DNA from: Streptomyces sp. CNH099
GTDB taxonomy: Bacteria; Actinomycetota; Actinomycetes; Streptomycetales; Streptomycetaceae
Reading direction: 5' to 3'
DNA length: 64,000 nt
Assembly: GCA_000514715.1 (NCBI GenBank)
Contig: AZWL01000006.1
Coordinates: 272,229-336,228, forward strand
Below are positions 42,722-49,837 of this stretch, in pieces. The number at the start of each line of letters is the position of its first letter. Position 1 is the first letter of the stretch. The notes below the pieces were generated by a model. The model saw only the letters and a list, made by a program, of their open reading frames with translations. It was not told the DNA's origin and searched no databases. Made by a program: the position numbers and the translations under genes.

Positions 42722-42913
42722 GGGGTCTCCGTTCACACGCTCGGACGACGCCGAGCATCGACTGTGCCGACGGCGGCGCCGACGACAGGGTCCGGGGCCG
42801 GACCCACCACCGAGGCTCTGACCTCAACGCTGGTTCAAGTCAAGCCCGTGCGGTCGGCACGGCGTCGCGTGCTCCCCGGACCCCGGGCCGGCGGGCCGGG
42901 GACGCCGCCGGCC

Positions 42914-43357
42914 TCACCGGGGCTCCGCCTCGAACGCCCGGGCGACGGCGAGGCTGTCCTCGTAGACGTGGTGCCGGGTGACGAGACCGTCCTCGACGGT
43001 GAGGTGCAGGGCGAACCGCGCGCGGTACGCCCGTCCCGTGGGCCGGGCGGTCTGGCGGATCTCGCCCAGCACCACCGCGTCGTCCCCGTCGACGAGGATG
43101 CGCTCGATCCCGGTCGCCGCGTGTTCCGGCACGTGGTGCTCGGCAAGCTCGCGGTAGTGGGCGGCCGCGTCGGCCCGGGTGGACCGGTGGCGGATCCACG
43201 GCGTGGCGGTTCGGCCGTGCTCGGCCTCCGGCCAGTCGAGCTTCCAGTCGCCTTCCTCGGCGTACAGCTCGGCGATGCGCTCGGGGTCGCCTTCGCCGAT
43301 CCTGCGCAGCAGTTCCTCGACCACCGTGCGCGTGTTCGCAGATGTGGCTGTGGACAT
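42914..43357 (-). CDS. NTF2/SnoaL-like domain protein
   Basis: A 147-residue NTF2-like fold protein: VVEELLRRIGEGDPERIAELY, EGDWKLDWPEAEHG, and a beta sheet with FALHLTVEDGLVTRHHVYED. Members include ketosteroid isomerase-like and polyketide-cyclase-like proteins as well as many unknowns. It lies upstream of the NmrA-like gene on the same strand, with about 190 nt between them that shows no clear features. Confidence 0.8.
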   Translation of the reverse strand: MSTATSANTRTVVEELLRRIGEGDPERIAELYAEEGDWKLDWPEAEHGRTATPWIRHRSTRADAAAHYRELAEHHVPEHAATGIERILVDGDDAVVLGEIRQTARPTGRAYRARFALHLTVEDGLVTRHHVYEDSLAVARAFEAEPR

Positions 43358-43450
43358 CGCTGACCTCCCGTCCTGGCCCGCGTCCTCCGACGCGGGGTGA
43401 GATCACCCATCCTCACAACGCGCGCGGGCAGAGGCGATTACCCCGGAAGT

Positions 43451-43480
43451 AAGCCGAGCGGAGCCGAGCAGAGCCGAGCG
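43451..43480. repeat. Three 10-bp direct repeats beside the island boundary
   Basis: Three tandem copies of a GAGCCGAGC[G/A]-type unit (the first with AA for GA at its start) stand just outside the stop codon of the truncated MFS copy. The same interval shares CCCCGGAAGTAAG with the right-hand copy near 47402. Confidence 0.7.
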
Positions 43481-43649
43481 CTAGGAGCTGACGCTGTCCG
43501 CGTGCGGCAGGTCCGCGCCCCGCGGTGCCGCGGGCGCGTCCTCGGGCCCCTCCCCGCCCTTCACCGGGTCCGGGTCCTCCGTCGGCAGCCCGCGCATCAG
43601 CAGCGCGTACCCCGCCGCCGCCACCGTGCCCAGCGCCGCGCAGCCCGCC
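43481..43649 (-). pseudogene. Truncated 3' end of an MFS transporter gene
   Basis: On the minus strand this stretch encodes AGCAALGTVAAAGYALLM, then RGLPTEDPDPVKGGEGPEDA and an HADSVSS end with a TAG stop. It matches the C-terminus of the intact MFS gene at 47460-48824 but has no upstream part; similarity stops abruptly at 43649. The tail is diverged (it lacks the roughly 20-residue insert in the intact copy). It is probably the displaced original 3' end left when an element integrated. Not expected to be functional. Confidence 0.85.
43547..43649. repeat. Left direct repeat, candidate attachment site
   Basis: 103 bp identical to 47589-47691 except for one base, with the innermost 86 bp (43564-43649) perfectly matched. 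The repeat lies within the MFS coding sequence. Together the two copies bracket the island and are proposed as attL and attR. Confidence 0.8.
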
Positions 43650-43862
43650 TCTCACGCCGTGGGCCCCCTGACGGGCCGCCGGGATGATGGGCTCCCGACG
43701 GCCAGCTCGCCCTTCCGTGCCACCCCAGGGAGCGCGCAGGCGGCAGGGTGGCCGCTCCGGGCGCCCCTCCGCTCTCGCCGGAGCCTCCGACAGCGATGAT
43801 CGCTGGAATCTGCCCACGGCCGGGACAGGGGACGCTTCGCCATGTCCGGGGTCCTTGCGGAC
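43650..43862. other. Island left end, no recognisable gene
   Basis: About 210 bp between the left repeat and the HTH gene stop. It carries no convincing coding sequence, only shadow frames, and could hold the terminator of the HTH gene or remains of a recombination module. Confidence 0.4.
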
Positions 43863-44624
43863 CTACGCCTCCGGCGGCCGGCTGTAGCTGTCGACTATGG
43901 TCCTCGACGTCGAGGCGTCCTGAAAGATCAGTTCCCACGGGCCGGTGTTGACGTCCATCTCCTTCCCGAAGCCGACCCACTTGCCAGCCATGCGGCGGCC
44001 GGTGGGCTCGACGAGGAGCTGCAGCGCGCCGTGGTAGCGGGCGCCTCGGTAGTAGCCGTCCGAGGCGGTCTGCTCTGTCCACGTGCCGGTGATGACGCTG
44101 CCGTCGACCGTAAGGTCCAGTGTCAGCGGCGACTCGGGGTTCAGCGAGGCGTTCGGCAGGCTGCGGCCGGTAAGGACGTTGCCGTGTTGGATCAGCACCA
44201 CGAAGTGCGCGCCGGTGAACGACTCCCCACGGCCGGAGGAGAAGAACTCGTACCGGCTCAGCCAGATACCGGCGTAGCTGGTCGCCGGGGCCGTTCGCGG
44301 TGCGGTGGCCCCGCCCCTGGCTGGGATGCCGGTGGGTGAGTCTTCGAGGTCGTGACCGCCGTGGCCGTCGTCGGCAACGCGGGCCTGGGGGACGGTGAAG
44401 CCGAGCGTGGCCAGCGGCAGGCCCGTGACGGCCTCCAAAGCGCGGGCGTATGCCGGGTGGGGGGCGGTGACGGTGCCCGCTTCCCAGCGCTGAATCAGGC
44501 GTTTGTTCGCGCTGTTGGGCCGGCCGATGCGTTCGCCGGCCGCGCGTATGGCGCGAGCCAAGTCGTCCTGCGACATCTGCAGCGACAGCCGGGCGGCTTG
44601 CAGCGCGCTGTTGGGTGTAGCCAT
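43863..44624 (-). CDS. XRE-type HTH regulator with C-terminal barrel-like domain
   Basis: A 253-residue protein. The HTH (about residues 5-65) includes RLSLQMSQDDLARAIRAAGE and an unusual NSANKRLIQRWEAGT second helix region, then VTAPHPAYARALEAVTGLPL. The C-terminal roughly 125 residues are beta-rich with aromatic pairs (YAGIWLSRYEFFSSGRGESF, GSVITGTWTEQT, RMAGKWVGFGKEMDV), suggesting a lipocalin-like sensor barrel. The ATG at 44624 (GGTGAT upstream) is preferred to 44642. It is divergent from a micro-ORF chain, with palindromes in between. It probably regulates the island. Confidence 0.8.
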   Translation of the reverse strand: MATPNSALQAARLSLQMSQDDLARAIRAAGERIGRPNSANKRLIQRWEAGTVTAPHPAYARALEAVTGLPLATLGFTVPQARVADDGHGGHDLEDSPTGIPARGGATAPRTAPATSYAGIWLSRYEFFSSGRGESFTGAHFVVLIQHGNVLTGRSLPNASLNPESPLTLDLTVDGSVITGTWTEQTASDGYYRGARYHGALQLLVEPTGRRMAGKWVGFGKEMDVNTGPWELIFQDASTSRTIVDSYSRPPEA

Positions 44625-44654
44625 ACCGATCACCGTAGCCATGGTTGTGCGGGA

Positions 44655-44751
44655 ACGACACCTAAATGACGCCGCCCGTGTCGTCGGAATGTCGCCTGTA
44701 GCGACGCCGCGGAAGGCGACGTTTCGACGTCATTCTGTCTGGGTGACAGAA
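44655..44751. promoter_or_regulatory. Stack of palindromes between divergent island genes
   Basis: Four inverted repeats: ACGACAC/GTGTCGT (44655-44684, loop 16), GTCGC-CTGTA-GCGAC (44691-44705), GACGT-TTCG-ACGTC (44718-44731) and TTCTGTC-TGGGT-GACAGAA (44733-44751). The last overlaps the GTG start of the first micro-ORF. Likely operators for the adjacent HTH protein. Confidence 0.6.
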
Positions 44752-44934
44752 CGTACCAGTACCCGGCTGACCCCGCAGTCCGAAAACCCCCTGATGACGC
44801 TGCGTGTGTCCCGCGACAGCGGGCGCACCTTCGGCCGCGAGAAGCGCTACTACGCCCGCGACTGCAACTCGCCTCTTCTCAGCGGTGTCTACCCGCCCTG
44901 CATGTGCCCGCCTTGCCGCGGAGGGAAGTCGTGA
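44743..44934 (+). CDS. 63-residue Cys-rich micro-protein
   Basis: A 63-residue protein starting at a GTG embedded in a palindrome. It ends with REKRYYARDCNSPLLSGVYP and then PCMCPPCRGGKS. The cysteine cluster CMCPPC plus an upstream Cys may bind zinc. No known domain. The stop overlaps the next GTG (GTGA), beginning a chain of coupled micro-ORFs. Similar small genes are common on Streptomyces plasmids and integrative elements, as far as I remember. No ribosome binding site is visible ahead of the GTG. Confidence 0.65.
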   Translation: MTERTSTRLTPQSENPLMTLRVSRDSGRTFGREKRYYARDCNSPLLSGVYPPCMCPPCRGGKS

Positions 44935-45091
44935 GCGCCGCCGAGCGGCCCGTCCCGCCGCCTCGGCTCCCGCCGGTAGACGGCTGCCCCGCCGTCCCGA
45001 GCCGTTCAAACCCTGGCCGGCCCTTGCGGACCTCGGTGAGTCGCCGGACTGGCGCGGCTACTCGCCCGAGCCGACCGAGGAGAGGCCGTGA
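44931..45091 (+). pseudogene. Frameshifted micro-gene (second in the chain)
   Basis: The gap is bracketed by a GTGA overlap on both sides: GTG at 44931 with the previous stop, and TGA ending at 45091 with the next GTG. The start belongs to frame 0 (SAAERPVPPPRLPPVDG) and the end to another frame (FKPWPALADLGESPDWRGYS then PEPTEERP). The distance of 161 nt is not a multiple of three, and no start exists in the second frame. One base appears missing, by mutation or sequencing error. The frame-0 reading alone would end at 45098. Confidence 0.5.
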
Positions 45092-45315
45092 ACGCTGAGA
45101 ACCCGCCGGAGCTGGGCGACTTACTGATCGACCGCAGGACCGCCCGGCCCGGCCGCGCGACCCGCGTGCTCGACGCATACGTCCGCCTGAGGCCGCTGCG
45201 CGGCGGGAACTCGTGGATCGCGCCGCTCCCCGCCGTCCGGCGTGCAACCGACCAGGAGCGCCGGACCGCGGCACTCCGAACGCGCGTCCTCATCTGGCGA
45301 GGAGTGACTCGGTGA
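45088..45315 (+). CDS. 75-residue micro-protein
   Basis: A 75-residue protein starting GTG with an AGGAGAGG ribosome binding site and overlapping the previous stop (GTGA). It has a basic composition (DRRTARPGRATRVLDAYVR, RRATDQERRTAALRTRVLI) and no cysteines. No recognisable family. It ends with a stop overlapping the GTG of the following gene. Likely real because of the ribosome binding site and coupling on both sides. Confidence 0.6.
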   Translation: MNAENPPELGDLLIDRRTARPGRATRVLDAYVRLRPLRGGNSWIAPLPAVRRATDQERRTAALRTRVLIWRGVTR

Positions 45316-45509
45316 CCGCCCCTACGCGCCGTACCCACCCCTCACCGCCCGTGTTCCTCCCCGTCCGCGACAGCCAGGAAGCACAGCCCTCCCCCGGCTG
45401 CGAGACATGCAGCCGGCTCGACCAGGAGCGCCGGGCCGCACGTAACCGCGGGGACTACTCGGCCGCCACCGACTGCTCCGTCCTCATCCGCAGACACCCC
45501 CACCACTGA
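45312..45509 (+). CDS. 65-residue CxxC/His micro-protein
   Basis: A 65-residue protein with CETCSRLDQERRAARNRG and DYSAATDCSVLIRRHPHH. Three cysteines and a terminal histidine cluster form a plausible zinc ribbon. The start overlaps the previous stop, and GGAGTGA serves as ribosome binding site. The DQERRAARNRGDYSAATD helix resembles that of small proteins near replication or transfer genes of Streptomyces plasmids. No function known. Confidence 0.62.
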   Translation: MTAPTRRTHPSPPVFLPVRDSQEAQPSPGCETCSRLDQERRAARNRGDYSAATDCSVLIRRHPHH

Positions 45510-45626
45510 ACTCCCGCGCCCGGTCCAGGACAGGCCGGGCAGCGGGACGCCCCGCCGACCGCCGCCACCCGCCCGGCCGGCCGGCGGGGCGCCCACAACC
45601 CATCCGCCGAGCATGGAGGCCGAAGC

Positions 45627-46622
45627 ATGCGTACGCTACCGCTGTTGACACCCAAGGAGGCCGCCGGACTGAAGGCAGGCCTCGCAGACGTGGTCGAGTA
45701 CCGCAAGTCCGGCCTGTCCCTGAACCACGTGATCGGCTGCCCGCTGGACTGCGGATACTGCATCCGCCACCTGGAGCGCTACGCCAACTTCGAGATGAAG
45801 ACGCCGCGGGCCCTCATGACCGACCAGGAAGCCGTCGAGCGCTTAACACGGCACCGCTACTTCCGGCCGCACATCACGCCCGTACAGGTGTTCAACAAAG
45901 CCACCGACCCCATGCTGCCTCGGGTCAAGCCGCACACGCTCAACACGCTGCGGCTGCTCGACGAACAGGGCCTGACGAACCACGTGCTGGTCATCACCCG
46001 CTGGCGCGTGGAGCCCGCAGACTGCCGGGTACTCAACACCTTCCGCAATCTTCGCGTCACGGTCCTGGTCACCCACTCCGGCATTCAGCACGAGGGCATC
46101 GAACCCGTCGACTCGGCCATCGCCGCCCGGAGCCTGCGCACCCTCTCCGAGCACGCCGAGACGTACCGCACCGTGCTGTACTGGCGCCCCATCGTCCCGG
46201 GCCTCAACGACAGCGACGAAGACGTCGCCGCCGCCCGCCAGCTCGCCGAGAACGCCCACGCCACGGTGTTCACCGGCCTGTTCTTCCGCGACGAGATCGC
46301 CGCCTACTACCGCGACAACAACCTGCCCGAGCCCTACACGGCGACGGCCCGGCGCAAGATCCTGCCCGAGCAACTGGAGAGCCGTATCCTGGCCGCGTTC
46401 CGTCGTCCCGGGGACACCACCGCGCCGTTCGGCCCGCTGTTCCGCAAGACGTCCTGCGCAGTCGCCTACGCCCACGGCCTGCCCGACTACAACGGCCACT
46501 ACGGCATCCGCGAACTGTGCGACATCTGCCCGAAGAAACAGATCAGCCACCGCCCACCGCGCGCCCGCCCCGGCCACCGCCGAGGCCGACGCCCGCGCCC
46601 TCGGTGCGACCGGGGCCACTGA
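45627..46622 (+). CDS. Radical SAM protein (SplB / Rv2578c-like), C-terminus frameshifted
   Basis: A radical SAM enzyme. The [4Fe-4S] motif CPLDCGYC (Cys38, Cys42, Cys45) lies near the N-terminus, followed by LMTDQEAVERLTRHRYFRPH, VFNKATDPMLPRVKPHTLNT and LYWRPIVPGLNDSDEDVAAA. The layout resembles SPL-like/Rv2578c radical SAM proteins. The ribosome binding site GGAGG lies 8 nt ahead of the ATG. As written the frame ends in an Arg-rich tail (HRRGRRPRPRC). One base further on, a different frame continues with protein-like sequence to TAG at 46735-46737, so the true C-terminus is probably that one. The substrate is unknown. Confidence 0.8.
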   Translation: MRTLPLLTPKEAAGLKAGLADVVEYRKSGLSLNHVIGCPLDCGYCIRHLERYANFEMKTPRALMTDQEAVERLTRHRYFRPHITPVQVFNKATDPMLPRVKPHTLNTLRLLDEQGLTNHVLVITRWRVEPADCRVLNTFRNLRVTVLVTHSGIQHEGIEPVDSAIAARSLRTLSEHAETYRTVLYWRPIVPGLNDSDEDVAAARQLAENAHATVFTGLFFRDEIAAYYRDNNLPEPYTATARRKILPEQLESRILAAFRRPGDTTAPFGPLFRKTSCAVAYAHGLPDYNGHYGIRELCDICPKKQISHRPPRARPGHRRGRRPRPRCDRGH

Positions 46623-46737
46623 GGTCACCGACCGGGCCGTGCTGGTACAGGGCCTGAGCGAGCAGCCGCGGTACTTCCTCCAGCACGGCTACGGCTACCA
46701 GGTCCACGCCCGCGAGCACCCGCACCACTACCCGTAG
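46539..46737 (+). other. Probable original C-terminal coding of the radical SAM gene (+1 frame)
   Basis: From about 46549 the +1 frame reads TAHRAPAPATAEADARALG, then VLVQGLSEQPRYFLQHGYGY and QVHAREHPHHYP before TAG (46735-46737). The residue pattern is far more protein-like than the Arg/Pro tail of the annotated frame. The start-to-stop distance of 1111 nt shows one extra base (or two lost). Confidence 0.6.
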
Positions 46738-46782
46738 GCACGGCCGTGCCGACATCGGATGGCGCGACGAGGAAGGTGCCCC

Positions 46783-47388
46783 GTGACGTTCACCGACTGG
46801 CCCCATCCGCTGTACGTGGTCGACGTCGAGGGCAACGGCGCCAACCCCCCGGATCTGGTCGAGGTCGCCGCCATCCCCCTCACCGACGGCCGGCCCCGAC
46901 CGGACGAGGCACGCCAGTGGCTCATCCGCCCACCCGTGCCGATCCCGGCCCGCATCAGCCGCATCCACGGCATCACCAACCAGATGACCACCGACGCCCC
47001 CGCCTGGCCCGAGATCGCCGACGAAGTGAAACGCACCCTGGAAGGCGCGTGGATCGCCGCGCACAGTGCGTCCGTGGAGTATCACGCCCTCGGCCGCCAC
47101 CTTCCCGGCTGGGAGCCCGCCGGCGTCCTCGACACCCTCCGGCTGGCCAAGCACACCGAGCCCGGTCGGCCCGGCTACGATCTCGACGCGCTCATCGAGC
47201 GGACCGGCATCGACCTGTCCGACGCCCCTGGCACCCGGCACCGCGCCGGCTACGACGCCCACGCCACCGCCCAACTACTCCTCCACCTCGCCGAGCGATA
47301 TCCCACCTTCGCCGCGCTGCAAGCCGCCGCCGTACCACCGGGGATACCCGGCCGGCCCCAGCAGCAGCCGGAGGAGACGCTGTGGTGA
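46783..47388 (+). CDS. DEDDh 3'-5' exonuclease (DnaQ-like)
   Basis: A 201-residue exonuclease of the RNase T/DnaQ superfamily. Motif I is VVDVEGNG (Asp, Glu), motif II AAHSASVEYHAL and motif III HRAGYDAHATAQLL (His and Asp of DEDDh). IHGITNQMTTDAPAW follows motif I as in polymerase III epsilon-like proteins. GTG 46783 is preferred over ATG 46759 because GGAAGG lies 7 nt before it. It follows the radical SAM gene within 46 nt of the +1-frame stop and is convergent with the MFS gene. Confidence 0.82.
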   Translation: MTFTDWPHPLYVVDVEGNGANPPDLVEVAAIPLTDGRPRPDEARQWLIRPPVPIPARISRIHGITNQMTTDAPAWPEIADEVKRTLEGAWIAAHSASVEYHALGRHLPGWEPAGVLDTLRLAKHTEPGRPGYDLDALIERTGIDLSDAPGTRHRAGYDAHATAQLLLHLAERYPTFAALQAAAVPPGIPGRPQQQPEETLW

Positions 47389-47459
47389 TCCCGCCCGGTT
47401 GCCCCGGAAGTAAGGCGAGTGCAGCGCATAGGCTCTCCGGCGGAAGGTCTGCGCAGGAC

Positions 47460-48824
47460 CTACGAGGAGCTGACGCTGTCCGTGTGACGCAGGCGTGCGC
47501 TCCGCGGGGCTGCGGACGCGTCCTCGACAGCGCCCTCGCCCCGCTCCACGGCCGCCCCCGCGCCCCGCTCCCCGGCCGGTCCTCCGTCCCCCTCCCCGCC
47601 CTTCGCCGGGTCCGGGTCCTCCGTCGGCAGCCCGCGCATCAGCAGCGCGTACCCCGCCGCCGCCACCGTGCCCAGCGCCGCGCAGCCCGCCCACAGCCAG
47701 CCCGCCCCGGCGGTGTCGATGACCCACCCGCCCAGCAGCGGGGCGGCGAGCGCGGCGACGGCCCAGGACGTGGTGTACATGCCCTGGTAGCGCCCGCGGC
47801 CGTGCACGGGGGAGAGGCGGACGACCATGCTGGTCTGCGTCGGTGCGTTGACGATCTCGCCGAGGGTCCAGACGCAGATGACGAGCGCGTACACGGCGAC
47901 CGACCCGGCGAAGGCGTGGAGCCCGAACCCGTAGCCGGCGAGCAGCGAGGAGACGACGAGCAGCGTCCGCGGGTCGCGGTTCTCGATGAGCCGGGTCACG
48001 GGGATCTGCAGGACGACGATGAGGATGCCGTTCACGGCGATGGCGACCCCGAAGTCCTTGCTGGAGAAGCCCTGGTCGCCCATCGCCACGGGCAGCGAGA
48101 CGTACGCCTGCATGAAGATGAGCGAGATCAGGAACGACAGCCCCACGACCCCCATGAACCGCCCGTCGCGCACCACCGTGCCCAGGCTCACGGAGTCGGC
48201 CGGGCCGCCGCCGGCGCCCGCGGGGCGTGCCGGCCGGGACTCGGGAAGCTTGATGAAGACGAGGATCGCGCAGGTGAGGGTCATGGCGCCCTCGATGAGG
48301 AAGCCGGCCCGGTAGCTGTACTCGGCGATGAAGCCGGCGCCGGTGGAGGAGATCGCGAAGCCCAGGTTGATCGCCCAGTAGTTGAGCGAGAAGGCCCGGA
48401 CCCGGTGTTCCGGCGGGACGATGTCCGCCATCATCGCCTGCACCGCGGGCCGGGAGGCGTTGGACGCCATGCCGACGGCGAAGGCGACGGCGGGGATGGC
48501 CACGGGGTGGGTGGTGAAGCCGAGCGCGGTGACGGTCACGGCGGTGGCGGACTGGGCGAGCATCAGCGTGGGGCGGCGGCCGAGGCGGTCGGTGAGGACG
48601 CCGCCGCCGAGCGAGGAGATCACGCCGCCGAGCCCGTAGAGGGCGGCGACCAGTCCGGCGTACGAGGCGGAGTGGCCGCGCTCCTGCGTCAGGTACAGGG
48701 CCATGAAGGTGGCGACGAAGCCGCCGAGCCGGTTGATGAGCGTCGACGTCCACAGCCACCAGAACGCGCGGGGCAGCCCGGTGACGGTCTCGCGTATCGC
48801 GCGTCCGATGCGGGTGACAGGCAC
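47460..48824 (-). CDS. MFS transporter
   Basis: A 454-residue major facilitator with twelve expected helices. It carries the motif A-like GGVLTDRLGRRPTLMLAQ, a central cytoplasmic Gly/Ala-rich loop (ESRPARPAGAGGGPAD) and the NAPTQTSMVVRLSPVHGRGR loop. It looks like a drug:H+ antiporter. I use GTG at 48824 (VPVTRIGRAI), which has GGGGG upstream. The last 80-odd residues are Gly/Glu-rich and may be partly element-borne; an earlier 3' end lies 3.8 kb to the left. Divergent from gpmA. Confidence 0.85.
   Translation of the reverse strand: MPVTRIGRAIRETVTGLPRAFWWLWTSTLINRLGGFVATFMALYLTQERGHSASYAGLVAALYGLGGVISSLGGGVLTDRLGRRPTLMLAQSATAVTVTALGFTTHPVAIPAVAFAVGMASNASRPAVQAMMADIVPPEHRVRAFSLNYWAINLGFAISSTGAGFIAEYSYRAGFLIEGAMTLTCAILVFIKLPESRPARPAGAGGGPADSVSLGTVVRDGRFMGVVGLSFLISLIFMQAYVSLPVAMGDQGFSSKDFGVAIAVNGILIVVLQIPVTRLIENRDPRTLLVVSSLLAGYGFGLHAFAGSVAVYALVICVWTLGEIVNAPTQTSMVVRLSPVHGRGRYQGMYTTSWAVAALAAPLLGGWVIDTAGAGWLWAGCAALGTVAAAGYALLMRGLPTEDPDPAKGGEGDGGPAGERGAGAAVERGEGAVEDASAAPRSARLRHTDSVSSS
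47589..47691. repeat. Right direct repeat, candidate attachment site
   Basis: 103 bp repeated at 43547-43649 with one mismatch (86 bp perfect at 47606-47691). It lies within the intact MFS coding sequence close to its 3' end. Confidence 0.8.
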
Positions 48825-48898
48825 GGCGGAACCCCCGGGTGTAAGTGGCGCTGATGATGAGGGGATGTTACGAAGCGGGGTCACCGACGCGCCACCGA

Positions 48899-48917
48899 AT
48901 TGACGGTTGCCGTCAAT
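48899..48917. promoter_or_regulatory. Palindrome upstream of gpmA
   Basis: ATTGACGG-TTG-CCGTCAAT, a perfect 8-3-8 inverted repeat, lies between the divergent MFS and gpmA genes and ends 34 nt before the gpmA -10. Candidate operator; it may also supply a TTGACG -35. Confidence 0.55.
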
Positions 48918-48951
48918 CCGGGCCCGGGGAGTGGGGTGCCGCCGGCTCGAT

Positions 48952-48957
48952 TAGGCT
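48952..48957 (+). promoter_or_regulatory. -10 box TAGGCT of gpmA
   Basis: TTAGGCT then CGGAGCC then ATG: 7 nt spacing and no separate ribosome binding site. Confidence 0.5.
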
Positions 48958-48964
48958 CGGAGCC

Positions 48965-49723
48965 ATGGCCGACGCACCGTACAAGCTGATCCTCCTCCGC
49001 CACGGAGAGAGCGACTGGAACGCCAAGAACCTGTTCACCGGCTGGGTGGACGTGAACCTCACCGACAAGGGCGAGAAGGAGGCGGTGCGCGGCGGCGAGC
49101 TGCTGCGCGAGGCCGGGCTGCTGCCGGACGTCGTCCACACCTCGCTGCTCAAGCGCGCCATCCGCACCGCGAACCTGTCGCTGACCGCCTGCGACCGGCA
49201 CTGGATCCCGGTCGCGCGCTCCTGGCGGCTCAACGAGCGGCACTACGGCGCGCTGCAGGGCAAGGACAAGGCGCAGACGCTCGCCGAGTTCGGCGAGGAG
49301 CAGTTCATGACCTGGCGCCGCTCGTACGACACGCCGCCGCCGCCGATCGCCGACGACAGCGAGTTCTCGCAGGCGCACGACGCGCGCTACGCGCACATCC
49401 CCAGCGAGCTGCGGCCGCGGACGGAGTGCCTGAAGGACGTGCTGGAGCGGGCCCTGCCGTACTGGTACGACGACATCGTCCCGGACCTCCAGGCCGGGCG
49501 GACGGTGCTGGTCGCCGCGCACGGCAACAGCCTGCGGGCGCTGGTCAAGCACCTCGACGGCATCTCCGACGAGGAGATCCCGGGGCTGAACATCCCCACC
49601 GGCATCCCGCTGTCGTACGAGCTGGACGGCGACCTCCGCCCGGTCGCCCGGGGCGGTACGTACCTCGACCCGGAGGCCGCCGCCTCGGCGATCAAGGCCG
49701 TGGCGAACCAGGGCAAGAAGTAG
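48965..49723 (+). CDS. gpmA: 2,3-bisphosphoglycerate-dependent phosphoglycerate mutase
   Basis: A 252-residue mutase that interconverts 3- and 2-phosphoglycerate in glycolysis. The active-site [10 protein letters not shown] holds the phosphorylated His13, and [34 protein letters not shown] and [12 protein letters not shown] are all typical. The length is normal for the cofactor-dependent enzyme. The ATG is fixed by the 7-nt spacing from TAGGCT. Its downstream interval to the Cys-rich gene is short (114 nt). Confidence 0.95.
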   Translation: MADAPYKLILLRHGESDWNAKNLFTGWVDVNLTDKGEKEAVRGGELLREAGLLPDVVHTSLLKRAIRTANLSLTACDRHWIPVARSWRLNERHYGALQGKDKAQTLAEFGEEQFMTWRRSYDTPPPPIADDSEFSQAHDARYAHIPSELRPRTECLKDVLERALPYWYDDIVPDLQAGRTVLVAAHGNSLRALVKHLDGISDEEIPGLNIPTGIPLSYELDGDLRPVARGGTYLDPEAAASAIKAVANQGKK

Positions 49724-49837
49724 CGGAAGTAGCGGGGGAGCCGGCGAGCCGGCGTCCTCCCGCGTACACCGCGGCCCCTGCCCGGCACCGTCAGGGCAGA
49801 GGCCGCGGGCGTCTCGTCGCCGGCGCCGGCCGCGGGC

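Noticed and set aside
43413..43817. An ORF covering the truncated MFS 3' end
   Set aside because: It reads in the wrong frame; the MFS frame is clear and is truncated.
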